In this document: positions 1-5,068 of the stretch, in pieces | Position numbering within the stretch: position 1 is the first letter of the stretch | Layout of the letters: every line of letters begins with the position of its first letter | Source of the DNA: Thermaerobacter marianensis | GTDB taxonomy: Bacteria > Bacillota > Sulfobacillia > DYIH01 > DYIG01 | Length of the DNA: 5,068 bases | Reading direction: 5' to 3' | NCBI GenBank assembly: GCA_020723725.1 | Contig: DYIG01000128.1 | Location: 1 to 5,068 of the forward strand | Position numbers and translations under genes: made by a program | The notes under the pieces: generated by a model | Told to the model about the DNA's origin: nothing | The model's input: the letters and a program-made list of their open reading frames with translations, nothing else | Database searches by the model: none

Positions 1-190
1 TGGCGTAAGCCGACAGCGATTCCACGTAGCGCCTCTGGCCCTCGGCGTAAATGGTATCAAAGGCCAGTGAACTCTTGCCGCTACCGGAAAGCCCCGTGAA
101 AACGATGAGCTGGTCCCTTGGGATTTCAAGATTAACGTTTTTCAGGTTGTGCTGCCTGGCGCCCTTGATAATAAGCTTGTCCTTGGACAA
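1..190 (-). CDS. uvrA: UvrABC excision nuclease subunit A, N-terminal fragment (cut by window edge)
   Basis: UvrA is the damage-recognising ATPase of bacterial nucleotide excision repair. It acts as a dimer that loads UvrB onto lesions. Only 63 codons are in the window, but they are unmistakable: SKDKLIIKGARQHNLKN at the start, the first Walker A motif GLSGSGKS at 33-40, then SLAFDTIYAEGQRRYVES and LSAYA. This matches the start of UvrA without gaps, so the gene begins here and continues beyond the left edge (the full protein is usually ~940 residues). The start is a TTG, supported by a well-spaced AGGAG and by a TAG stop in the same frame just upstream. It lies 9 bases after the fusion gene, so it is likely co-transcribed with it. 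A separate LexA-controlled promoter for uvrA is not visible in the 9-base gap and would have to lie within the upstream gene. Confidence 0.96.
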   Translation of the reverse strand, partial: MSKDKLIIKGARQHNLKNVNLEIPRDQLIVFTGLSGSGKSSLAFDTIYAEGQRRYVESLSAYA

Positions 191-196
191 GATGAT

Positions 197-201
197 CTCC
201 T
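197..201 (-). promoter_or_regulatory. Ribosome-binding site of uvrA
   Basis: AGGAG, which includes the last two bases of the upstream TAG stop, is followed by six bases (ATCATC) and the TTG at 188-190. Because the TAG is in frame with uvrA and no ATG or GTG precedes the conserved N-terminus, this site decides the TTG start. Confidence 0.75.
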
Positions 202-2239
202 ACCTCGTCATAAAACGATAAACTATAAACGACAAATCCGCCAGGTGGTCCCTCGTTTCCTCTGGGAAGCGTGTGGCCGCAAAGAGAACGAGTATATAAG
301 GTCTCCCGGGAAGGAACACGATGCCTGCATCACTTACACTCCCGGCAATCGCCCCCACCTTGTGAGCCACAACTATGTTCTCCGGAAGCCGGGCAACCAG
401 CCTGTCCTTGTAAGGCGTGTTGCTAAGGGCGGTGATGACATCCTCGACCAAGACCGGATCCTGACGCCGCAACTCCAGTAGACGACGCAGATAGAGGCCC
501 ATATCCCTTGGGCTGGTCACATTGCCGGACGCTATCCCTGTCGGAACCACCCCGGCGCCAAGACCGCGCATATAATCATAAACGTTATCCCTCCCCAGCC
601 GCCGGAACAAGGCGTTGGCCGCTACATTATCACTCACCTGCAAGGCCGCCTCGGCCAATTCCCGCAGGGTCCATACGGTGCCAGGCCCCTCATCTTGTAA
701 AAACCCTGTCCCGCCAAACATGTCCTCCTGTTCCAGTTTCACCTTTTCGTCCAGATCAATGAGACCCCTGATCGCCTGCTCGTACAGGTACAAAACAAGG
801 GGGAGCTTAATAGTGCTCGCTGCCAGGAATACCCCCTCTGCATTAAGACCCCACTCCTGGCCGGTTGACAGGTCCTGCAGGTAAATGCCGTAGATCCCCC
901 CATAATTCTTGATGTATTGGGTGATCTCTCGTTCCAATGAACTCAAATCCTGGTCGGCCGGCTCCAAACCACCGGTCAGTTCCCGAACCGCTTCCTCCAC
1001 GCCGATCTTGCCGTGCAAAAGGGAATCGAGGACAGGGGCCACCTTGCCGGAGAGGTAGCGCTTCTCAGACTTCACGATATCGTAGGACCTGAAGGGAGGC
1101 ACGACCAGCCCCTTAAGGGCGCTGGCAGCGGGTTCGCCATGCTGCACCCTCACCGCGATATTGCGCGACCTGCCCTTGGTATCGGATACATCCCGGCCGA
1201 CAACCGCAGCCACCACAGGGCCGTTCCCTGAGGCCCAGGGGAACCCTTCCCGTGACAGGTAACGGGCCACCTCTGCCGCAGCACGCAGGTGATCGCTCCC
1301 CTTGCCGTCCCGCCGGAACATCAATACGGCGCCGCCACTGCCGCGAACCGCCGGCTTCCCGGCGCCAAGCACCTGATCCCCCAGGGGAGGCAGAACCAGG
1401 TTAAGCCAGTTATCTTTCCGGCTGCTGAGCTTCGCCGCTGCCCAAGGACTGATCCCCATCGCGTAGTCGACATCCCCCGAAAGGAGCCCCGCGAAGACCG
1501 AACCCTTTCCACGACCACGCCCCTTTGTGCTTATAAGGTTAAGGGCTTTTTTCAGGTTCTCCTGGTCCCAGACCAACTTACCATCCGAGGAGAGGGGAAC
1601 CGGGTGCCCCGCTGTCGCCATAATGTCACAAAGCGCCTCCGCAGCAGACACGGGAACCCAACGCCCCTGACGGCCAGGCCCCTTGTGCTTCTCCTCCCGG
1701 GAAGGGGATGCCAACCAGCCATGGAACGCCAACCAGCGCGGCCAGCCCCAAACTGTTTGCGCATCCCCCTCCAGGCTGAGCATGGCCAGGGAGGCGGGCG
1801 CGTAGACAGACATCTCCTCATCCGCCATATAAAGCGACGCGGGAACCTGCCTTTCACGATCGTAGAGCGCCAGCGCCCCGGGACCGACCGCCGCCAGGTC
1901 CGGGGGGTGCCCCTCTCGGACCGCTTTTTCAAGGCGGTCACCCATCTCCCCGTTCTGAACCCACTCCACCCGGACCTTTACATTGGGGAACCGCCGGCCA
2001 ATCCTCTCCAGGGTTTGAGCGAGCCACAACGAGTAGGGCACACCGCCTGGGGAAACCGGCCAGTGCGTCTCCCAGAGCACTATTTCATACGTTTTACGGG
2101 GATCGATCCGGGCATTGGGGTTGATCTCTCCCTCACCCCGCGACCCCCTCATGCTGTGGTAAATCAGCAACGCTCCTGCCAGCGCCGCCATAATGACTGC
2201 ACCGGCCCAGAGCCGCGTACGGCCAGGCAAATCCACCAC
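200..2239 (-). CDS. Membrane-anchored fusion of ABC-type solute-binding domain and beta-lactamase-like serine hydrolase
   Basis: The 679-residue product is one uninterrupted frame. Residues 11-27 are a single hydrophobic segment without a lipobox Cys, so it is probably anchored with the bulk outside the membrane. Residues ~50-425 resemble a family 1 extracellular solute-binding protein: YEIVLWETHW, PNVKVRVEWVQNGEMGDRL, EGHPPDLAAVGP, SGDVDYAMGISPWAA, and a helical end (GKIGVEEAVRELTGGL). Residues ~433-679 are a class A beta-lactamase/PBP-like domain with AASTIKLP (nucleophile Ser475, Lys478), SDN (536-538) and HKVG (627-629). The segment between SDN and TSPRDM is about ten residues shorter than in TEM-type enzymes and lacks ExxLN, so antibiotic hydrolysis is unlikely. 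A peptidoglycan peptidase, esterase or sensor role is more plausible. No permease or ATPase gene is adjacent. The start is taken as GTG 2239; an in-frame CTG at 2248 has the better Shine-Dalgarno. The domain calls are solid, but the biological role is unknown. Confidence 0.85.
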   Translation of the reverse strand: MVDLPGRTRLWAGAVIMAALAGALLIYHSMRGSRGEGEINPNARIDPRKTYEIVLWETHWPVSPGGVPYSLWLAQTLERIGRRFPNVKVRVEWVQNGEMGDRLEKAVREGHPPDLAAVGPGALALYDRERQVPASLYMADEEMSVYAPASLAMLSLEGDAQTVWGWPRWLAFHGWLASPSREEKHKGPGRQGRWVPVSAAEALCDIMATAGHPVPLSSDGKLVWDQENLKKALNLISTKGRGRGKGSVFAGLLSGDVDYAMGISPWAAAKLSSRKDNWLNLVLPPLGDQVLGAGKPAVRGSGGAVLMFRRDGKGSDHLRAAAEVARYLSREGFPWASGNGPVVAAVVGRDVSDTKGRSRNIAVRVQHGEPAASALKGLVVPPFRSYDIVKSEKRYLSGKVAPVLDSLLHGKIGVEEAVRELTGGLEPADQDLSSLEREITQYIKNYGGIYGIYLQDLSTGQEWGLNAEGVFLAASTIKLPLVLYLYEQAIRGLIDLDEKVKLEQEDMFGGTGFLQDEGPGTVWTLRELAEAALQVSDNVAANALFRRLGRDNVYDYMRGLGAGVVPTGIASGNVTSPRDMGLYLRRLLELRRQDPVLVEDVITALSNTPYKDRLVARLPENIVVAHKVGAIAGSVSDAGIVFLPGRPYILVLFAATRFPEETRDHLADLSFIVYRFMTR

Positions 2240-2248
2240 CCCAAACAG

Positions 2249-2950
2249 TTAGAGCTCCTCCCGCCCTGAGAGGATGACCAGCACATCACCATCCACCACA
2301 CCGTCAACAGGGAGGCCGTAGAAGGTTTCAAAACGACGGACGGCTGCTTCCGTATCCTCGCCATATTTCCCGTCCGCTGTGCCTGAAAAGAAGCCTTCGG
2401 CACGCAAAAGGAATTGGACGTAAACCACCGGCTGGGACTGGTCTCCAGGGCGGAAGGGCGGCCTGCCTGTATGCCACTCCGGCCACCCCCACGGACCCTG
2501 AACTGTTACAGGGGTCCCCTCGGGAACGATTTCCCACAGCTCTTCGACATCCCTGTTGAACATTCGAAAACACCCGTGGCTCTCCGCCCCGCCAATGGAC
2601 CAATCCTTGTTCGTCCCGTGGATTCCATAGATTCCCCATGGGACATTGAGGCCGAGCCAGCGTGTTCCAAAACCCCCGCCCCAGCCGCGGTCCTTATGGA
2701 TAACACGCCATTCCCCAACGGGACTGGCCCACCCCTTCTTCCCGACCGCAACCGGGAATTTTCTGAAGGGTTTACCGTCCTTAAAGAGGGTCAGCGTCCG
2801 GGAATGAACGTCGATAATGATGTGGTATGGGTTGGCTGACGCGGCGCCAACCCGTTCCAGCGCTCGCACTCCATATAAAACGGAAAATGACAAAACAAGA
2901 CCTAGCAAAGCCACGAGCAAGCGGGTTGAGCTGTGCACGCCGCGCACCAT
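2249..2950 (-). CDS. Membrane-anchored or secreted L,D-transpeptidase (YkuD) with C-terminal peptidoglycan-binding domain
   Basis: L,D-transpeptidases of the YkuD/ErfK family form 3-3 peptide cross-links in peptidoglycan, or attach other groups to it, using a catalytic Cys outside the cytoplasm. From ATG 2950 the 233-residue product has a basic N-terminus and hydrophobic segment (about 10-28) with a possible signal peptidase site after ASA at 39. The YkuD domain spans about 42-152, with the conserved His in IHGTN (His 111) and the nucleophile motif SHGCFRM (Cys 127). A peptidoglycan-binding type 1 repeat spans about 174-228 (VVYVQFLLRAEGFF...DGKYGEDTEAAVRRFE). An in-frame TTG at 2965 would add five residues, but its AGGGG is 14 bases away. 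ATG 2950 has a weak GGGTGG at 7 bases and is preferred. The catalytic motif is intact, so activity is expected. The next gene starts at or within 9 bases of this stop, which points to a joint role at the cell wall. Confidence 0.92.
   Translation of the reverse strand: MVRGVHSSTRLLVALLGLVLSFSVLYGVRALERVGAASANPYHIIIDVHSRTLTLFKDGKPFRKFPVAVGKKGWASPVGEWRVIHKDRGWGGGFGTRWLGLNVPWGIYGIHGTNKDWSIGGAESHGCFRMFNRDVEELWEIVPEGTPVTVQGPWGWPEWHTGRPPFRPGDQSQPVVYVQFLLRAEGFFSGTADGKYGEDTEAAVRRFETFYGLPVDGVVDGDVLVILSGREEL
2255..2262 (-). promoter_or_regulatory. Strong ribosome-binding site for the fusion gene, raising a CTG start
   Basis: GGGAGGAG lies inside the last codons of the transpeptidase gene. Six bases later, directly after the TAA stop, is an in-frame CTG (2246-2248). 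The first conventional start, GTG 2237-2239, is 15 bases from this site, and a second GTG follows at once. The two other well-supported sites in this cluster that abut a stop codon also use 6-base spacing, which makes CTG initiation a real possibility. The downstream GTGs could otherwise use the weak GGGG just before them. Confidence 0.6.
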
Positions 2951-2976
2951 CGCATCGCCACCCAACCGGAATAGAA

Positions 2977-2994
2977 ATACCCCTAAATGGGTAT
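2977..2994. repeat. Perfect 6-base inverted repeat (ATACCC / GGGTAT)
   Basis: ATACCC and GGGTAT flank a 6-base loop, 27 bases upstream of the transpeptidase ATG. It abuts the 20-base dyad at base 2994. It could form a small hairpin in the mRNA leader or act as an operator. There is no following U-run, so it is unlikely to be a terminator. Confidence 0.35.
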
Positions 2995-3013
2995 GTGCAG
3001 TGGCCTTGTCACA
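2994..3013. repeat. 20-base interrupted dyad, TGTG-N4-GGCC-N4-CACA
   Basis: The arms TGTG and CACA and the central GGCC are symmetric about one axis, giving a 20-base partial palindrome in the rdgB-transpeptidase gap. This form could be a dimeric regulator site. It does not match the 16-base CRP/FNR spacing, and short partial dyads are common by chance. Confidence 0.3.
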
Positions 3014-3031
3014 ATGTCTGTGGCGATGATG

Positions 3032-3682
3032 TTATCTAGACGGGAAATACCTCAACAACACCGGCTTTAGCTCGCGAAGGGCACGGAAACGGTGACTGTA
3101 CGTTTGGCGCTCTTCAGGGGAGAGCTCGGCAAAGGTTTTGCCCAGGGATGGGACCAGGAAGATGGGGTCGTACCCGAAGCCACCTTGGCCGCGGGGCTGC
3201 AAGGTTATTTCCCCCTCAACCACACCCTCGGCGATCTCCTCGATGGCGGAGGAACCATATAAACCAGGGGGTATCGCCAGAACGATCACAGTGCGGTAGC
3301 GCGCTGTTAGGTTTACCGCTCCGCTCAGCGTACCACGAAGCAGGGACAGCCCAGCCACCTCGGACAGGAGTTTGCGGTTATTATCCTCGTCCGTGGCCCA
3401 CTTACCGGCAAAACGCGCCGAATAGACTCCGGGCCGACCGCCGAGGGCATCAACCTCCAGCCCGGAATCGTCCGCCAGGGCGGGCAGACCTGTGTAACCC
3501 ATCACGGCCCGTGCCTTGATCAGCCCGTTCTCCCGGAATGTATTGCCATCCTCAACGATTTCCGGTATCCCTGGGAATTCATCTAATCCCCGCACTTCCA
3601 CATCAAGATCGGTGAGGAATGCCCGCATCTCCGCCAGCTTGCCACGGTTCCGGGAAGCCAGCACCAACTGGGACCTGTTCAT
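3032..3682 (-). CDS. rdgB: XTP/dITP pyrophosphatase (RdgB/HAM1 family)
   Basis: This house-cleaning enzyme hydrolyses dITP, ITP and XTP to the monophosphate and pyrophosphate, keeping deaminated purines out of DNA and RNA. It is cytoplasmic and normally a dimer. The 216-residue product has the N-terminal nucleotide-binding SRNRGK (10-15), the EDGNTF segment (44-49), the ADDSGLEVDALGGRPGVYSARFAG block (70-92) containing the general-base Asp, PRGQGGFGYDPIF (163-175) and the SHR motif (196-198) that contributes to base recognition. It is somewhat longer than the usual ~195-200 residues. The extra length appears to lie around residues 111-124 (LSLLRGTLSGAVNL), just before the central beta-strand. 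The ATG is supported by a well-spaced Shine-Dalgarno. It follows rph by 3 bases, a frequent pairing, and ends 81 bases before the transpeptidase gene. Confidence 0.96.
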   Translation of the reverse strand: MNRSQLVLASRNRGKLAEMRAFLTDLDVEVRGLDEFPGIPEIVEDGNTFRENGLIKARAVMGYTGLPALADDSGLEVDALGGRPGVYSARFAGKWATDEDNNRKLLSEVAGLSLLRGTLSGAVNLTARYRTVIVLAIPPGLYGSSAIEEIAEGVVEGEITLQPRGQGGFGYDPIFLVPSLGKTFAELSPEERQTYSHRFRALRELKPVLLRYFPSR

Positions 3683-3685
3683 CTG

Positions 3686-4459
3686 CTACTCCCAGTGACT
3701 ATGTATAAGTCGGGCCAGGTCGCCGAGGGCCTCCCTCTGGTGTTCAATCAGGCGCTCAATTCCGTTTTGAGCCATATCCAGCATGTTATCGAGGTGCTCC
3801 CGGGAAAAGGGCTTCTGCTCCCCGGTTCCCTGGACCTCGACGACACTGCCGCTGCCCGTTCCGACCACGTTCATATCAACCTCGGCCTGGGAATCCTCGC
3901 TGAAGTTCAGGTCAAGGAGGGGCTGCCCTCCCACCACGCCAACGCTGACAGCCGCAAGGAAGTCACGTACGGGCAGAAGCCCGCCATTGCGGGTCGCCGA
4001 CTTCTGCAGATCCCCCTGCCGGCGCAGGTATTCAAGCGCGTCAACCAGCGCCACGAAGGCCCCGGTTATTGAAGCCGTCCTGGTTCCGCCATCCGCCTGT
4101 ATAACATCGCAGTCTATCCAGATGGTCTTCTCCCCGATCATGTCCAGATCGACGACCGACCTCAGGGAACGCCCGACAAGTCGCTGGATCTCCAGGCTCC
4201 TGCCTGACGGCTTGCCCTTTGTGCTCTCCCGTTGCGACCTTGTAGGGGTTGCCCTGGGCAGCATCCCGTATTCGGCGGTCACCCAGCCGCGGCCTGTCCC
4301 CCTGAGAAAGGGCGGTACCCCGGCTTCCACACTGGCGGTGCAAATAACCTTGGTCTCCCCCATTGTTACCAAAACGGAACCTTCCGGGTGTTGAAGAAAG
4401 CCCTTGGTTATGGTTATTGTCCTGAGTTCACCGGGGAGTCGTCCATCGAGTCGGCTCAT
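3686..4459 (-). CDS. rph: Ribonuclease PH (tRNA 3'-end phosphorolytic exoribonuclease)
   Basis: RNase PH removes nucleotides downstream of the CCA end of tRNA precursors by phosphorolysis, releasing nucleoside diphosphates. It works in the cytoplasm as a hexameric ring. The 257-residue product is of normal length and carries family motifs throughout: an N-terminal DGR...ELR, GSVLVTMGETKVIC near 27-41, GRGWVTAEYGMLPRAT near 56-71, SGRSLEIQRLVGRSLR near 85-100, IDCDVIQADGGTRTASITG near 115-133 with the phosphate-binding GTR, and the acidic EDSQAEVDMNV near 188-198. A GTGEQKPFSR segment and a helical C-terminus complete the fold. ATG 4459 is chosen because a good Shine-Dalgarno sits 6 bases upstream, and because the extra three residues from GTG 4468 are not typical. 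The gene lies 10 bases after the racemase and 3 bases before rdgB, a common grouping in Firmicutes. No damaged motif is seen. Confidence 0.96.
   Translation of the reverse strand: MSRLDGRLPGELRTITITKGFLQHPEGSVLVTMGETKVICTASVEAGVPPFLRGTGRGWVTAEYGMLPRATPTRSQRESTKGKPSGRSLEIQRLVGRSLRSVVDLDMIGEKTIWIDCDVIQADGGTRTASITGAFVALVDALEYLRRQGDLQKSATRNGGLLPVRDFLAAVSVGVVGGQPLLDLNFSEDSQAEVDMNVVGTGSGSVVEVQGTGEQKPFSREHLDNMLDMAQNGIERLIEHQREALGDLARLIHSHWE
3689..3693 (-). promoter_or_regulatory. Ribosome-binding site of rdgB
   Basis: GGGAG at the 3' end of rph is followed by the 6 bases TAGCAG and then ATG 3682. The first three of those bases are the rph stop codon, so the site lies within rph coding sequence and rdgB translation is probably coupled to rph. 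Confidence 0.7.
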
Positions 4460-4464
4460 CGTTA

Positions 4465-4471
4465 TCACCTT
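4465..4471 (-). promoter_or_regulatory. Ribosome-binding site of rph
   Basis: AAGGTGA on the minus strand overlaps the TAA stop of the racemase gene and leaves 6 bases between AGGTG and the ATG at 4459. This fixes ATG 4459 as the rph start rather than the in-frame GTG at 4468, which lies inside the Shine-Dalgarno itself. The overlap with the upstream stop suggests translational coupling. Confidence 0.7.
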
Positions 4472-5068
4472 ATTGATTAATCTTTAACACGCCAATAGGG
4501 TTAAAGGGCTTCACCTCGGCGATCTCCCGTCCCAGAATGCGGGAGCCCACCTCACGGAAGTGCCCGTAATCCCCCCCGCTTATGAAAAAACGGTGCCTGC
4601 CATGCTCCTCAAACAAACAATGGGGATGGGAGGCATCAAAAATGGAGGCAACCTCTCTGGCGGTCTCCGCCGCAGGGTCGATCACGATCAGCCCGGGGAA
4701 AAGCCTCGATACATTTTCCTGCAGGGCAAGGAAATGCGTACAACCAAGAATAAGCGTATCTATCCCCTCGTCAATCAAGGGTGTGACGTGTTCAATTATA
4801 CTCCTGTCCACGTCCCCTATCTCATTTTCCGAGAACCCGGCCTCGACCATACCGACAAGCTCTGGAGCAGGCTGTCCAAAAACCCGAACCTCCGGCGCAA
4901 TGCCGGCCACAACATGGGAGTAGGCGCCGCTTTCCACGGTCCTCTCTGTCGCCAGAACCCCGATCCGCCCGCTGCGGGACCTGGCGACCGCCATTTTGGC
5001 GCCGGCTTCTATTACACCCACAATCGGGAATGGGTATTCCGCCCTTACACCCGGTAGAGCCACAGCGG
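4470..5068 (-). CDS. murI: Glutamate racemase-like protein (Asp/Glu racemase family), 5' end missing
   Basis: The product is the C-terminal ~199 residues of an aspartate/glutamate racemase. The family interconverts L- and D-glutamate with two cysteines and no cofactor, supplying D-Glu for peptidoglycan in the cytoplasm. The reading frame is open through the right edge, and the first visible residues (AVALPGVR) match the segment just after the N-terminal catalytic Cys motif. About 70 residues, including that Cys and the N-terminal Asp-Ser, therefore lie outside the window. Seen here are the GVIEAGA segment, the second catalytic motif LILGCTH (Cys codon near 4740-4742) and a VIDPAAETAREV segment close to the family's VIDSGAETAREV. 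The GTG at 5063 is an internal Val, not a start. One oddity is that the usual CPxFVPLVE stretch reads GQPAPELVGMVE. The gene ends in TAA 10 bases before rph. Family membership is firm; glutamate specificity is likely but unproven. Confidence 0.85.
   Translation of the reverse strand, partial: AVALPGVRAEYPFPIVGVIEAGAKMAVARSRSGRIGVLATERTVESGAYSHVVAGIAPEVRVFGQPAPELVGMVEAGFSENEIGDVDRSIIEHVTPLIDEGIDTLILGCTHFLALQENVSRLFPGLIVIDPAAETAREVASIFDASHPHCLFEEHGRHRFFISGGDYGHFREVGSRILGREIAEVKPFNPIGVLKINQ

Larger units (their letters stand above)
2951..3031. other. Only sizeable intergenic gap, between rdgB and the transpeptidase gene
   Basis: These 81 bases separate the racemase-rph-rdgB block from the envelope genes. 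They contain two abutting dyad symmetries (listed separately). I see no T-run typical of an intrinsic terminator on the minus strand. I also see no -35/-10 pair close to consensus: a TTGTGA-like hexamer exists near 3009-3014, but nothing resembling TATAAT lies 16-18 bases downstream. Whether transcription starts, stops or simply runs through here cannot be decided from sequence alone. Confidence 0.5.

Noticed and set aside
197..202. TAG stop before uvrA as a pyrrolysine or readthrough codon joining the fusion protein to UvrA
   Set aside because: A strong Shine-Dalgarno and a TTG start reproduce the exact UvrA N-terminus just after the TAG, and the hydrolase domain ends naturally there.
149..481. 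110-codon open frame on the plus strand
   Set aside because: It spans the antisense of the uvrA start and the hydrolase domain, both strongly supported on the minus strand.
1552..1941. 129-codon open frame on the minus strand inside the fusion gene
   Set aside because: Alternative frame of the fusion gene, with Arg/Trp-rich composition and no domain. The overlapping frame has clear homology-like motifs.
200..2239. Fusion gene as an artefact of a frameshift or of a true antibiotic-resistance beta-lactamase
   Set aside because: The frame is continuous for about 2 kb with a sensible linker, so no frameshift is needed. The missing omega-loop Glu makes a resistance beta-lactamase unlikely.
1289..2269. 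326-codon open frame on the plus strand
   Set aside because: It lies wholly antisense to the solute-binding part of the fusion gene and the transpeptidase end. It has no recognisable domain, is rich in Arg/Pro/His as expected for an antisense shadow of GC-rich coding DNA, and has no clear ribosome-binding site.
2977..2994. Intrinsic terminator after rdgB
   Set aside because: The stem is only 6 base pairs and no T-run follows on the minus strand.
2994..3013. CRP/FNR-type binding site
   Set aside because: TGTGA is present on one strand, but the second half-site is CACA at the wrong spacing and the TCACA partner is missing, so only a generic dyad is reported.
3783..4394. 203-codon open frame on the plus strand
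   Set aside because: Antisense to the well-supported rph gene, with Ser/Arg/Pro-rich low-complexity composition and no family resemblance.

Overview
The window carries six genes, all on the minus strand and packed end to end, so it reads from right to left. The reading order is murI-like racemase (5' part off the right edge), rph (RNase PH), rdgB/HAM1-type XTP/dITP pyrophosphatase, a membrane-anchored L,D-transpeptidase, a large membrane-anchored protein joining an ABC-type solute-binding domain to a beta-lactamase-like serine hydrolase domain, and the first 63 codons of uvrA (cut by the left edge). The sequence is GC-rich chromosomal DNA. The racemase-rph-rdgB order, strong purine-rich Shine-Dalgarno sites at short spacing, TTG/GTG starts and a YkuD-type transpeptidase with a C-terminal peptidoglycan-binding domain fit a Firmicute, most likely an anaerobic Clostridia/Peptococcaceae-like lineage. 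This placement is inference from style and gene order, not from a search.

Right part (about 3032-5068): racemase, rph and rdgB are separated by only 10 and 3 bases and look translationally coupled. They supply D-glutamate for the cell wall, trim the 3' ends of tRNA precursors, and remove non-canonical purine nucleotides. An approximately 81-base gap (2951-3031) follows. It is the only sizeable non-coding stretch, and it holds two adjacent dyad symmetries but no convincing promoter or terminator.

Middle part (200-2950): two exported cell-envelope proteins. The first is an L,D-transpeptidase with an intact His...SHGC active site and a C-terminal peptidoglycan-binding domain. It is followed without spacing by a 679-residue protein whose N-terminal two thirds resemble a family 1 extracellular solute-binding protein and whose C-terminal third has the SxxK, SDN and KxG motifs of the class A beta-lactamase/PBP-like fold. 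The usual deacylating-Glu omega loop is apparently missing. This two-domain protein is the most unusual item in the window. It could couple ligand sensing or binding to peptidoglycan or ester chemistry at the membrane, but that is inference.

Left edge (1-190): uvrA begins with a TTG codon 9 bases after the fusion gene stops, and its first Walker A motif is intact. Several stop codons lie inside or directly next to the next gene's ribosome-binding site, which suggests co-translation along the cluster. No RNA genes, mobile elements, CRISPR arrays or long repeats were seen.
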